Shown: positions 1-10,999 of the stretch, one piece after another
Layout of the letters: each line of letters starts with the position of its first letter
Position numbering within the stretch: the first letter of the stretch is position 1
Assembly: GCF_954871325.1 (NCBI RefSeq)
Contig: NC_088776.1
Span: 59,544,954 to 59,608,953 of the forward strand
DNA length: 64,000 nucleotides
Source of the DNA: Gordionus sp. m RMFG-2023
Lineage: Eukaryota > Nematomorpha > Gordioida > Chordodea > Parachordodidae
Direction of reading: 5' to 3'
Made by a program: the position numbers and the translations under genes
The notes under the pieces: generated by a model
Database searches by the model: none
The model's input: the letters and a program-made list of their open reading frames with translations, nothing else
What the model was told of the DNA's origin: nothing

Positions 1-235
1 ATATTTATTTTTTTACATTTAATTTGTATTAAAACCATATTTTTCGAGTATTTAATGATTTAAAAGCATAAAAAAAAAGTAATACATATTAAATATCTCT
101 AAAAAATAAATTTTTCTGGTGCCAGCCAGGCGGCAAAAAATATAATTTAATTGTTTTTTTAAAAAAAAAAAGATTCCGAATCCATGGAAATAATTTGAAT
201 ATCCAGAATTATATAAACGTGCTCTTATAGTACTG
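1..235. other. AT-rich left edge
   Basis: Homopolymer A/T runs; the 66-codon open frame on the - strand is low-complexity (F/Y/L) and not supported as a gene. It is probably the body of the transposon whose transposase 3' end follows. Confidence 0.4.
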
Positions 236-415
236 GCGTTCCCGCAACACAAGTTTCTGTCGAAAGGGCTTTTTCGGGGCTAAAATTTGTGTTATCGTCA
301 CAACTAACAAAAGGGAATCCATTTATACTTGAAAATATATTACTTATAAGTTCAAATAATATATTTAAAAATGATTTTGAATCTTATATATTTTTGTTTT
401 ATATATAATTCATAG
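236..415 (+). mobile_element. hAT transposase C-terminal fragment
   Basis: The + frame encodes VPATQVSVERAFSGLKFVLS followed by LTKGNPFILENILLIS and a stop at about 413. The VERAFS block and the following helix are the hAT dimerisation domain. Upstream parts were not recognised, so this is a 3' remnant or extends off the window. A short repeated unit (CCTTTATAAA) at 485-535 lies just downstream. Confidence 0.75.
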
Positions 416-1925
416 ATGCTTATAATAAAAATAAATTAGAAGATGGTGTTGCTTCAATAAAAAAAAATTTATAACCGTAATGAACCTTTATAAACCTTTA
501 TAAACCTTTATTAGTTGAACCGAACCTTTATAAATTTACTTCTCAAGAACCGTAACCAAAACGTAACCATTTGCTTAAATGTTCAACGAAATGCCATATT
601 GCATTAAATAATTGTTGCAATAATTAGGATTTCTTATAAATATATTTTATTTTTTAAAACAAAAAAGCCTTACTTACATACATCCCTTTTCATTTATTAT
701 ATGCCTTAATTTTATACTATTTTCTTTTTTTAAATCCCTTATTTTGGCCTTTTAATTATATGGTGCGAGCCGCAAAAAAGGAGAAGAAAAAGTAATTATA
801 TTATTTTATTTTTTTTTCATAGGGATTCGGAAGATTTTTTTCAATGGGGATTCGGGATATTTTTTAAATATTTTTTTTTAAAATACATTTATTTATTTAT
901 TTTTTTGAAATTTCGCCCAACCCTGCAAATGAATCTTCCTTTAAACATATGTTCTCTTCAGTTTAATCTGAAGATTGATTATGCTCCAAACTCAGGGACA
1001 TTATTTTTAATCATATGACCTCGCATTTGACAAATTAAAATGTTATAAATTTTATTAAAAGCCATTATTAATATATCGTAACCTCAACCCATATCTCTTC
1101 TGACCTTTAATTCTACATAACTCTTTTACTATAAATATATTTTTTCAAATTAAAAAAATGACCCCTAGATTCTCAATCCTTGAGTTGATTTACTATCCTA
1201 AAGATTTACTTAAACCACCTCCCCTACTCATTCAGTTTAGCTCGAATTCGCAACGAATTATACAAAATATGCTTTTTTTGTATTCCCCTTGGCAAATATC
1301 GCGCTTACTGTGAATGAAGAGGGTAATTCTTTTGATCGATTTTTAATTTTTATTCATTTAAAAATGATTATTATTATATTTATCCTTACGAAATTTGAAA
1401 TTTTTTTCCATATTTATATCGGCGATTATAAATTCTTGGAAAACTGGCCCAGCAGCCGCTGCTTTTATCAATGGAGACATTATATTACAGCTTTGTTGTA
1501 GCCTTCGTCCGAATACTTTTAAATAAAAATATTTAATATTTATAAATGGTATATCGAGTGATTATTAAAATAGAGTGGTATATATACGTCACTTTGCTAA
1601 GTTTATTGAATTTTTAACTATCATTGAAAAAAAAAACTAGAATTTAAATAGTAAATTAACTATTAAATTTTATTTTACTATAAATCAATTTATGGCGGAT
1701 ATATTGTATATTTCATTTTTTTTTATATTTCTTAATCTTACATCAAAATTAAATTACCAAAACTAAAGAAACATTTATATTTTACTTATTTTTCCTAAAA
1801 AAGTCACTACGTCACTACTTTACGAATTGGCTCTCTATCTTAGTTAATAGGACTAAAAATAAATTTTTTTAGTATTAGCAAAAAAATAATAATAATAAAT
1901 TTTTTTTAACATTCATCCATTTAGT

Positions 1926-2080
1926 GCTGTTAAAAGGCTAACCCAATATTTTAGCCAAACTTCTATCAACACAAGCCTAGAGATTTTGCATATAGAAGGT
2001 AAAAAGGATTGAACATTCATAAAGAAAATTTTGATGTTTGCCTAACATTTGTTGGCTATAATATTAGGTTAACCATTTTA
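1926..2080. repeat. Family A hAT-MITE, degenerate copy
   Basis: It shares TGTTAAAAGGCTAACC and AATATTTTAGCCA with the palindromic MITE family best seen at 36161-36383. The ends are eroded. Confidence 0.55.
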
Positions 2081-2335
2081 AAAAAAATTAGTATATCCAT
2101 TATCTATAAATCAAATTATGATAATAAAAACTAAAAATTATGCTATGCAAAAACGATTATTAGTGTATTTTAAAATTAATCATGCCATATTTAAAATACT
2201 ATAAAGACCTGTCTCTGTTTTTTTATACTTGCAAAGTTAAACGAGATTTAATATGTTTATCTTGAAGCGATAAATTGTGTTATGCAATTTTAATATATTT
2301 CGAAAATTATGCAAGAAAACGCAAATATATTATAC

Positions 2336-2714
2336 GTTAGCATCAATGTGTTACCGGCTTTGTTATTTTTTTTTCAACTTTGAATCATTCTTGAACGCGT
2401 TTTTTATTTAATTTAAAAAATCTGATTTAACCGGAAATATATTCTATCATGTTTTGGAATACATATCTTATGAATTGTGCACAGTTACCATTAACCTTTG
2501 AGTCATTTATAATTTTATATAAAAAAATATTTGAAAAATTTTAAATATAAAATATCTTAAGTATAAAAGTTCACGAAAAAAAACGTCTGAAATTCATAAG
2601 GTGGGTATACTCCGTGACAACATACACTTCCGGCAAAATCAGATTTTAAAATTTTTTTTTAAAACGTGCTTAAAAAATAAATTTAAAGTTGAAAAAATAA
2701 CACATTACGCTAAC
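2336..2714. repeat. Family B palindromic MITE, degenerate copy
   Basis: The left end is GTTAGCATCAATGTGTTA and the right end TAACACATTACGCTAAC. Arms share the AAAATCTGATTTAACCGG-type block (reverse complement on the right). It is the older relative of 4383-4768. Confidence 0.65.
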
Positions 2715-3480
2715 ATATATATATACATATTTATTACATATACATAATAATAAAAATTTTTTAACTAGGACGAGCAAGACCATATGTAAAATCTGTTAAT
2801 AATAATTTTAAGGATTATAATTTTTTCAAATATGAAAATGTAGTGATTATAATAATCTCGTAATATAAATAGATACAATATTATACCGCCTAAATCTGCA
2901 TTCCACAGTTATCGCGAAATAGTGGCGAAGTATACCAAAATATGCTCTTATTTTTAGTGCATTTTTTTATATACTTTAACCGCTTTTATTTTAAGAATCA
3001 CACTCATTTTTCATTTTATTTATGAAAATACTTACGCGAATTTTCATAGATCGGTTGTACGCTTGCCAAGAAAAAGGTTACAATAAGTATCGGGATATAT
3101 TGGTTCATTATATTTATTTGATAAAAAAAAAAAATTTTAAATATTTTTTTTATTAAATTGAAATTTTATTTCAAAAAAAATTGAAAGAATAAATTTAACC
3201 ATATTTCTAAGCTCTATTTTTACCCTATTAGTGTGCTACTTTTACACTGATTAACCTAATTATTTATTTAAAAACTAAATATACTTGACATTTTTAGGTG
3301 ACTTGTATAAGGTATACATTACAATTTCCCCACCTTTTTTTTATTTGTGTAGGAAATAGTTTTTTTTTTTTCAAAAAATAAATATTTTAACGATTTTTGT
3401 TTGTTTTATATATTTAGCCCTGTGGTCGCGACCGGTGTTGATAAATGCTCAACTTATCAGATTTTAAATTAATTCTTAAC

Positions 3481-3742
3481 TTACTCTCATTTATAGTAAG
3501 GGCGTTTTATTCAAGCAGTAAGTAAGGTATTTAACGCTATTAAATTTACAGCTGATTCTTCACAATGATAAAAACTTTGGGTAAATATGCGTCGCGTAAT
3601 TTTTCTAAATTTATCATACCTTTTTCATCGTTTAGCTCCATATTTATAAGATCATGTGCTTATTTATTGACCTGTTTTTTCTAAATAACGCGGGGTTAAA
3701 TACCGCGCGGCTTGAATAAAATACGATTACTACAAATGAGCC
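3481..3742. repeat. Inverted-repeat element (MITE-like)
   Basis: The left arm CTCATTTATAGTAAGGGCG and the right arm TACTACAAATGAGCC are inverted copies, and TTTTATTCAAG recurs inverted as CTTGAATAAAA. TTA occurs at both outer edges, which would fit a 3-bp Harbinger-like target site, but the family is not established. Confidence 0.5.
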
Positions 3743-3997
3743 TTAACCTAATATTGAGATTTTCATTAATAGATGTCAAAAAATTTACAATCATCTGGAG
3801 GATAGCGTAAAAAATTTTTTTTGGTTAGAACATTGGGTTAGCCATTTTTTTCAAATTGGTAATATATTTCATTTGAACATTTTGGAGACTACAGTAGATG
3901 TTTTATATTACAGGCAAAATATAATGAAATGTCCTTTATTTTTTGTTTTATTCTATGTTTTAAAGGGAATCATTTTAATTCCAAGCTTATTAAGCTT

Positions 3998-4254
<257 letters not shown>

Positions 4255-4382
4255 ATTTTAATAAAAAAAGTAGCTACGAAAAATCTCATCTGCTGCAAAG
4301 ATTTGTTTTAGAAAAACTCACTGGTTTTAATTTATACGTGTTGCATTTAGATTTTTTTTTAAATTTGCATGATTGTAGTATA

Positions 4383-4768
4383 TGTTAGCGGCAATGTGTT
4401 TTTTCCGGCAATGTGTTATTTTTTCAACTTTAAAGCAATTTTAAGCGCGTTTTTTTAAATTTAAAAATCTGATTTTACCGGAAATGTACTCAATCATGCT
4501 TGAAATACCTACCCTAAGAAATTCAGAAAATTTTATCATGAGCTTTTGAACCTAATATAATTTATATTATTTTTTCTATAGAATTTTCATATAAATTATA
4601 ATTAACTCAAAATTTATAGGTAAAATTCTCTACAATTCATAACATAGGTATTCCAAACATGCTGGAATTCATTTCCGGTAAAATCAGAAATTTAAAAAAA
4701 CGCGCTAAAATATTGTTTTAAAGTTGAAAAAATAACACATTGCCGGAAAAAACACATTGCCGCTAACA
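4383..4768. repeat. Family B palindromic MITE, best copy
   Basis: Terminal inverted repeats start TGTTAGCGGCAATGTG and end CACATTGCCGCTAACA; arms of over 100 bp share AAAATCTGATTTTACCGG. The flanks TATA on both sides are a possible 4-bp duplication, but this is too palindromic to be firm. Superfamily unassigned. Confidence 0.8.
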
Positions 4769-4878
4769 TATACAAGCTTACTTCATGAGATATGATCATC
4801 TTTAAAAACGCGAAGATCTCCTATCCAAGGACGAAGGATTTTAAATTAAATAAAGCTCTAGATAAGTTACCTTTAGAC

Positions 4879-6182
4879 CATTGGCGTACGCAGCGGAGGG
4901 GGGACAGGGGGACAAATCCCCCCCCCCCCCCCCAAAGCCAAAAAATACAGATGCCGGATATATTTTTCAAAAATATTATTGTTTATATTAATTTATATTT
5001 GTTAATATTTATTCGTATCTCATATTAAATATATATTTAATTACATTTATTATCACATTCATAAGTTATTTTATCTATTAATTTCGATTTCAAGTTTTTT
5101 GACGTAATTTTCAAAATTCTAGTCAAATAATAATTATTTTTGAAACTTTTGGTCCAACATGGAAAAAGATATTGCAACCTTCAAGCAGTAATAGCTTTTA
5201 AGGAGTTAGAAGAGCCAAATATTTGCTATTATTGAAATATCACAATGGCCTGAAAGAAATAATTCAAACATTAATATAGGATCAGTAGAAGAGTAATCTT
5301 AGATACAAATACATTTATAACCCAAATAAATGAATTTTATTCATCATGCAGCACTTATTAATCTGCAAATATTACTTCCACAAAAGCCTTCCCAACCTTT
5401 TTCAGATGGTGATAGAAAATATTTGTTATTAAGATGTTAAAGTATCTTAAGCTGAATAACTATGTTTATAAGAATAACTATGGTTGATATAGTCCCAAAA
5501 AATGCTATGGATGTTCTGCATTATTTCAAACACATTTTAGATTAAATTCCCATGTATTAAAAGGGTTTATGAACTCATCCCATTAGTAAACTAATGAGAG
5601 AACATTCTCTTTTTTAAGAAGAATAACAGAGGCCTGCAGAAGTACCATTTGCAGAGCACGGCCTGGGTTTTTTTAAAGAAATTTAGGCCTGTCCGGAATG
5701 TTTTTAAAAAAATTTTGGGCCCTGTCCGGGTAGAAAAAATTAAAATACTGTCCGGCACAGGGGCCGGGCCTGCAGATCTCTGAAAAACATATTAAGAAGT
5801 ACAACATCTGAAAGTAGATTGAAAGGTTTGGATCTTTTGAATATTCATAGGCATTTGACGCCAAGCAAGGATGAGATAAATAAAAATTAGCTCAATCCCA
5901 ACATAGATTGGATTTTACATTGTAAATATATAACATACAAAATACAATTATTCCTAAGAAACATTTTGTGTAAAAGCTCAAAAAATTCAAATTTCTATTT
6001 TGGGTCATTTAAGTGATTCTATACATATTAGTTTTTTATAATTCACATTAATTTAAAATTGTGTATTAGGAATAGTTATTAGTCCTAATAAATTTATGCT
6101 TGATATTTTTAAAAAACAATAATATTTATTGAAAATATTTATTACCCCCTCCCCCCAGACCAAATTCCTGCGTACGCGCCTG
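4879..6182. mobile_element. hAT element, degenerate, 1.3 kb
   Basis: The ends are CATTGGCGTACGCAG and CTGCGTACGCGCCTG, flanked by a perfect 8-bp target duplication CTTTAGAC (4871-4878 and 6183-6190). Near 5815-5880 the + strand encodes RLKGLDLLNIHRHLTPSKDE, like the C-terminus of ZMYM-related hAT transposases (RLNGLALLNIHRD). The coding region is otherwise broken. A 16-base C tract lies at 4918-4933 and a second MITE is inserted at 5627-5782. Confidence 0.8.
5627..5782. repeat. Family C hAT-type MITE nested in the 4879-6182 element
   Basis: The ends are CAGAGGCCTGCAG and CTGCAGATCTCTG, with GGCC-rich interior and inverted arms. It interrupts the transposase remnant of the host element just upstream of its conserved C-terminal block. 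The flanking octamers do not match, so no target duplication is claimed. Confidence 0.65.
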
Positions 6183-6189
6183 CTTTAGA

Positions 6190-7815
6190 CACTTAGTGTC
6201 CTTGCGGATTAGAAACCAGTAGTTCACGACTGACCAGTAATTTTTATGCCGGCCATTCCAGTAAAATTCCTTCTCCGGCTGACTTTCCAAAGCAAATATT
6301 TATGAAGAAAAAAAATTTAATTTGCTTATTAATAAGTTTTGAAAGCTATGTTGCCCTGTCTAAAAAAAAATATTAAATGATGATATTTTGAGGCTTTAAC
6401 GAACCCAAACATGTTTATTTGAAAGTATACCTTATCAAACTATAGATTTTATCTCTCCAAGTTTAATAGTTATTTTGAAATATTTTAAAAAATCACGGAA
6501 ATAAATTAATAAAATATCATTTTCAAAAAAAAATAAAAGATTATAATTAGGTTAATTTAATATCAAATTATGGGAATATGATATCATCGCTAAAATATTT
6601 TATATAATCTCATCATTTAAAAAAATAGTATAACTTTCTTGAACCATTTAAATTTATAAATGTTTACTTTATATTTTTGTAAAAAAAATTAAGAATATTT
6701 ATTAATAATTAAAAATATTTTAAAATAAAATAGATTAGACGCTAATGAATACTTAAAAATATTTGTCTATCACTCAAATTTATCTAGTGTGCGATAATGT
6801 AAGGAAAAATTTTTAAAGGTAGGTTTGAGAGCTGATGTTTACAGATAGTGTTTTATTCAAAATAACAGATTATAAGTATTCGCAATAACAAGTGGTGATA
6901 CTAATTGGGATAATAGTGATGAATGGGGATGAAGAAAGGAGCCATTTGCCTAAATTTATAATTAAGTATAATTAGAGATAAACCTTTAAGGAGATTAATT
7001 GTGGATGCAGGGAATAAATCAGCATTTGTTATCTTAAAATTGATTTCTCTCAGAGATACTGGCACCTTCTGCATTAATTTGCTAAAATTAGGATACACTC
7101 CTTTATGGGACCAAACAGAGAACTCTCATGGTTTCATTTTATTTTTGTTGAGTTACATCATAAACTAAAAATTAAGTCTGAGCTTACATAGTTTCAAAAT
7201 CTTTGCACGATAACTATGGCCTCATATATAAATGCCTCCTTGAGGTAACTATGGGCAACAAATTTTATACAAATGAAAATCTTCTATTGGCCTCAATAAC
7301 ATAAAAATAGAGTAATCTTCACTTAACTCTTTGCTCAACTGTGCCCATTATCTGTTCACGTGAATATTATGAATATGTTTTCCTCAATAATTTTTACCCA
7401 ACACCTTCCCGCCCCCACTTACCTCTCCTCAAATGTATATATTAATTTATAAAAGTTAATTATTTTTAAAATAATATCTTTGATTAAATTTTTTTAGAAA
7501 AATAAGCATTATACCCAAAATTTTTCTTCAGAGCCTTAAATATTCCTAAATATCTCGAATATAATTTATGGGAACGAACCTAATACTCCCACCCCACCCA
7601 TCCCAATCTTTTTAACTAGAGGATGGATAATAGTTCCGATGTTTGAATTAGTAGGCCAGTCTGACACATCAGATATTATTAAATAATTTATAAATTTTAA
7701 AATAAGAATGATATTTGGTAGAAAATGGGAAGAGAAGCCATTGGTATGGGAAAAGGTGATCGTAAACAAAGTTCATTTTTTTTATATATAAAAACTCTTT
7801 TTACATATTATGATT
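6190..7815. other. Intergenic, no supported gene
   Basis: AT-rich. Two open stretches on the - strand (7081-6870 with an intron-like 34-nt gap, and about 7769-7566) show no recognisable family and were not called. Confidence 0.4.
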
Positions 7816-8038
7816 GTTAGCGCCAATGTGTTTTTCCGGCAATGTGTAATTTTTTCAACTTTAAATCATTTGCTGAGGGCGTTTTTTTTAATTTAAAAAT
7901 CTGATTTTACGTGAAATGCATGTCCTCATCTTTTGAATATCTACCCCATGAATTTCAGGCAATTTTTTTATGAAAATATAGAGTTATAATATTTTCTATA
8001 TATTTTTTATATAAATTATAAAAGATTCAAAGGCTAAC
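7816..8038. repeat. Family B MITE, internally deleted copy
   Basis: It starts GTTAGCGCCAATGTG with the second CCGGCAATGTG block and ends at GGCTAAC. The right arm is largely missing compared with 4383-4768. Confidence 0.6.
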
Positions 8039-8040
8039 AA

Positions 8041-8450
8041 GACTCTCTGGTGAACCTGGTCATAGTCACCTCCGATAATTTAGGGGTAAGAAGGAGTAGC
8101 TCAAACCTGCGACAAAATGGAGAACGGGTATGCAAATATGGGTAACATCTAGCCCATCAACAATATTCTAAACGCTAGAGCGTGAACAACCAACGATCTC
8201 AGCAGACGTTGACTTAGCCAGCAGACCCTTAACATTGCTGAGGCCAAGCTCATGGTGGGTACACTGATATCTTCCTCCACGAGCGGTCGTCAAACTGTGT
8301 TTCAGGCCCAGGCTCGACCATTTACGTATTCAAAACAAGAGAGAAAGATACTTCCGTCACATTCGCTGACGCAACCTGAAGAGAATCATACACTCCAATA
8401 ATTCACCAACTCTTGGCATCGGGAGCTATAAGCTATAGGGTTCTATCCTT
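8041..8450. other. GC-richer unidentified island
   Basis: About 400 bp with clearly higher GC than its surroundings and no long open frame, no tRNA-like boxes I can defend and no terminal inverted repeats. It lies between a Family B MITE and the MED4 start. Origin unknown; it may be a degraded repeat or transferred fragment. Confidence 0.35.
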
Positions 8451-8670
8451 TTTTGAAATGTATAATAGTAGTGATATTTTCGGTTGCTATAGTGCACAAA
8501 TTTTTTAAGTAGTGTCAAGGGATTATAATTAACCTATAAAATTATATGTCATAAATTTCTCAGGTCAAATATAAAATCCATAAAAGCAACTGGTCTGTAC
8601 CCAAATTAAAACACCTATCGACATCTTGTCATTTTTAAATTATAACAACTAGCTAATAGTTTAAAAGAAT

Positions 8671-8919
8671 ATGATAAATATAATACAAGATATAACTATC
8701 AAAGACCAATTATTGTCGTATGTAGCTGATATTGAAAATATTGTTCAAGAAATTATAAAAAATATTCTAAGCCTAAATAATTCTGAAAAAAATGGCGAAT
8801 CAACTGATTCTAATTGTAATCTTTTATCTATTCAAAATGCTGTTAAAAAATTAGTAGTTAAGGAGAATATTGTAAATCATTTTATTTCGCATGATTTGAA
8901 AAATTATCTGAATTTAAAG
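8671..8919 (+). CDS. MED4: MED4 exon 1
   Basis: This exon has 83 codons from the first ATG, preceded by an AT-rich leader, and ends in phase 0 at AAG before GTATTG. It encodes the N-terminal helix and a polar N/S-rich linker. The 38-nt intron that follows (8920-8957) ends in TATTATAG. Confidence 0.85.
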
Positions 8920-10994
8920 GTATTGTTTTATATTTATATATTTTACTCCTATTATAGAATGAAATAGATAAATTGCAACAAGAGTATGATAATATTAACA
9001 AAATTATTAATGAATATATATTATTACTAAAAAAGTCAGAAGAACAATTAGCTGCTTCAATATATAAGGCTAAAGAAAAACTAAAACTAATTGATAAGTT
9101 TTGTTTGACTTATACATCATTGTTATTATTTTGAAATAGAAGTGAAATAAATAGACAAAAACCAGAGTTCTTTATAAAATATGCTCATTCCATTAGTGCC
9201 TTTAATTCTATTGTTGCTCCAAATGATTGGTCAGATAGTGATATAAATCAAAGACCTTTTTTACAAGATTTAGAAATGCGATATAGCTTTTTAAATTCAA
9301 TCAAAAATCCTTCATCAGGTAGTGAGTATAAATTAAACAAATTTAAAAATATATATGCACTTAATATTATTTAATAATTTATAAATTCAAAGTATTTTTT
9401 TTTTATTATATATTCAAAATTTCATATAAATACAAATATTTTTTTTTATTATAAATTAAATTTCAAATGTAAATCCCCAACCTATTTTAGAGGAAAAATT
9501 AACATCTTATCCATATAACCCCATTTTATTTTTAACTAATATTTGTACAACATCATGGACTTGAATTTAATTTTTAAACATAGCCTTTAAATAAAATAAT
9601 TTTAGTGGTACTATAAAAATCAATTTGCATAAAGTATTTGTAAAATATTTATTTGTAATAATCTTTTTCTATAATTATTTATATTTAAATTATTTTTTTT
9701 AAACATATATTTCTATTTACAAATATATTTTTTTGAAAACTTGCCAACTTTGCTCTCAGGACTTTGTCATCCTGTTGGGGCATGACTATTTAAATAGAAA
9801 TTTAAGGATCTGGGACAGCTCAAAAAATATTTGGAATGGGTTTTATTTTATAAAATTAATTTATTCATTATCAATTAAGTCCTCAAAAATTATTACAATA
9901 TTGAAAATTGACAAATGATACTAGGGCTGTGCCGATTCACATATTTTTCTCTGATCTGATGCTATATTTTCTGATATTGGTTCAAAACCGATTTGATACC
10001 AATACCGATTTGATATTTATATTGATTTTTCACCCACCCCCCTTGAACCAAATGTAATTTAGAAATCAATATTTTTTACCCAAAAAATCGAATTACGCAT
10101 AATAGATAAAAATAAATATTATAATTATGTAAAATAAATATATAAACATAAAATAACAAAAAAAAGAAAAGTAAAAAGATTTTTTTTTAAGGCATCGGCC
10201 CGATCCGATATTTTGGAAAACGCTAAATATCGGTGCCGATCCGAACCCTATATTTAATACCGGCACAGCCCTAAATGATACCAAATGTAATATAATATTT
10301 AAATAAAAAAATTTTTTAAGAATCGCTTAAATATTCCTAATCTCTCATTTTTATCAATTAAAAAATAGATATTCTTTACATACGCTTTTATCAATGTATA
10401 AAAAAATATATTCACATTTTTTTTAAGTCTATTTTTACAGATTAAAATCTTAAATCATATAAGAAACTTGCATATTTAAAATACTAAGACACATCGTCTT
10501 TGCTGTAAAACTAGTGTTGTTAAACGGCTCGATTTAAGCCCAGTTTTTAAAAACGCTAACTCAATATTTTATCAAAAATAATATTACGCATAGCCTGAAG
10601 ATTTTCCTCAAAGATGGCGCAGAGGTCCAGGTATCAATTAGCGAGATCTCTAGGTTTAGGCGATATTTTTCTGGCTAAAATATTGACTTGGCCGTTTACG
10701 AGCCGTTTAACAACACTATGTAAAACTGATGATTTTGATGACTATTTTTTAAGTTTATCAATTTTAATTCATAAATATATATGCGTTTTTTTTAATATTT
10801 TTATAGATGATAAATCGAAAAAAGTATTTAGTTACACTTCAGCCACTTATCAACACATCCTTCCCACACCTCATGAAAACGATGATCAAATGATAATCTC
10901 GAAAGATGACAAGATTAAAATTGAAAAGGAAGATACCGAATCATTTATCAGCTCTGACGAAGAAAATTTTGATAACATTATACCAATCCTATAA
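8671..10994 (+). CDS. MED4: Mediator complex subunit 4 (whole gene, 4 exons)
   Basis: MED4 belongs to the middle module of Mediator, the coactivator linking transcription factors to RNA polymerase II in the nucleus. Exons are 8671-8919, 8958-9097, 9140-9318 and 10807-10994; phases agree and the joined frame is 252 codons including stop (251 aa; the human protein is 270 aa). Visible family features in order: an N-terminal helix (KDQLLSYVADIENIVQEII), a coiled coil ending AASIYKAKEKLKLIDK, which matches the human ATAVYQAKEKLKSIEK block, then FFIKYAHSISAFNSIVAP and LQDLEMRYSFL, matching the human IIKYAHRISASNAVCAP and TDLEMRSGLL blocks. The last exon is rich in D/E/S like the human acidic tail. 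Introns 1 and 2 are 38 and 42 nt; intron 3 is about 1.5 kb and contains two MITEs. The first three exons are secure. The last exon is inferred from phase and acidity; without splicing at 9318 the frame would stop at 9374. Confidence 0.85.
8958..9097 (+). CDS. MED4: MED4 exon 2 (coiled coil)
   Basis: It starts NEIDKLQQEYDNI and runs through YKAKEKLKLIDK, the most conserved MED4 block. It ends in phase 2 (GAT AA) before a 42-nt intron (9098-9139) with the donor GTTTTG and acceptor AAATAG. Confidence 0.88.
9140..9318 (+). CDS. MED4: MED4 exon 3 (conserved core)
   Basis: It contains FIKYAHSISAFNSIVAP and FLQDLEMRYSFLNSI, aligning with the human YAHRISASNAVCAP and DLEMRSGLL segments. The proposed donor is CAG|GTAGTG at 9318/9319, phase 1. 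The frame also stays open to a stop at 9372-9374, which would give a shorter protein lacking the acidic tail. Confidence 0.8.
9922..10273. repeat. hAT-type MITE with 8-bp target duplication
   Basis: The ends are TAGGGCTGTGCCGAT and CCGGCACAGCCCTA, flanked by the perfect octamer AATGATAC (9914-9921 and 10274-10281). The interior repeats CCGAT/ATCGG motifs. 352 bp, no coding capacity. Confidence 0.9.
10512..10718. repeat. Family A hAT-MITE with 8-bp target duplication
   Basis: It starts TAGTGTTGTTAAACGGCTC, ends GAGCCGTTTAACAACACTA, and is flanked by TGTAAAAC on both sides (10504-10511, 10719-10726). 207 bp, nearly palindromic. Confidence 0.92.
10807..10994 (+). CDS. MED4: MED4 exon 4, acidic C-terminal tail (inferred)
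   Basis: A pyrimidine-rich acceptor ends in TTTTTATAG at 10806. The exon starts with two bases that complete the phase-1 codon left by exon 3, and encodes 61 further residues up to TAA at 10992-10994. The end is acidic (EKEDTESFISSDEENFDN), as expected for a MED4 tail. An ATG at 10614 opens a longer frame, but its first part lies inside a MITE and is not coding. Assignment to MED4 rests on phase, position and composition. Confidence 0.6.
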
Positions 10995-10999
10995 CATTT

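Larger units (their letters stand above)
9319..10806 (+). other. MED4: MED4 intron 3 with two MITEs
   Basis: This 1488-bp intron carries MITEs at 9922-10273 and 10512-10718. The rest is AT-rich without coding signal; a 61-codon open frame at 9733-9918 has no recognisable match. Confidence 0.55.

Noticed and set aside
6870-7081. Two - strand open segments joined by a 34-nt GT-AG gap (VPVSLREINFKITNADLF, then KWLLSSSPF)
   Set aside because: Phases agree, but no family resemblance, weak donor (GTTTAT) and no partner exon upstream with matching phase.
7566-7769. - strand open frame containing ISDVSDWPTNSNIGTIIHPL
   Set aside because: Somewhat gene-like composition, but no usable start, splice sites or homology that I can name.
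10614-10806. ATG-initiated extension of the MED4 last exon
   Set aside because: Its first 35 codons are the interior of a Family A MITE and the acceptor at 10806 explains the coding part better.
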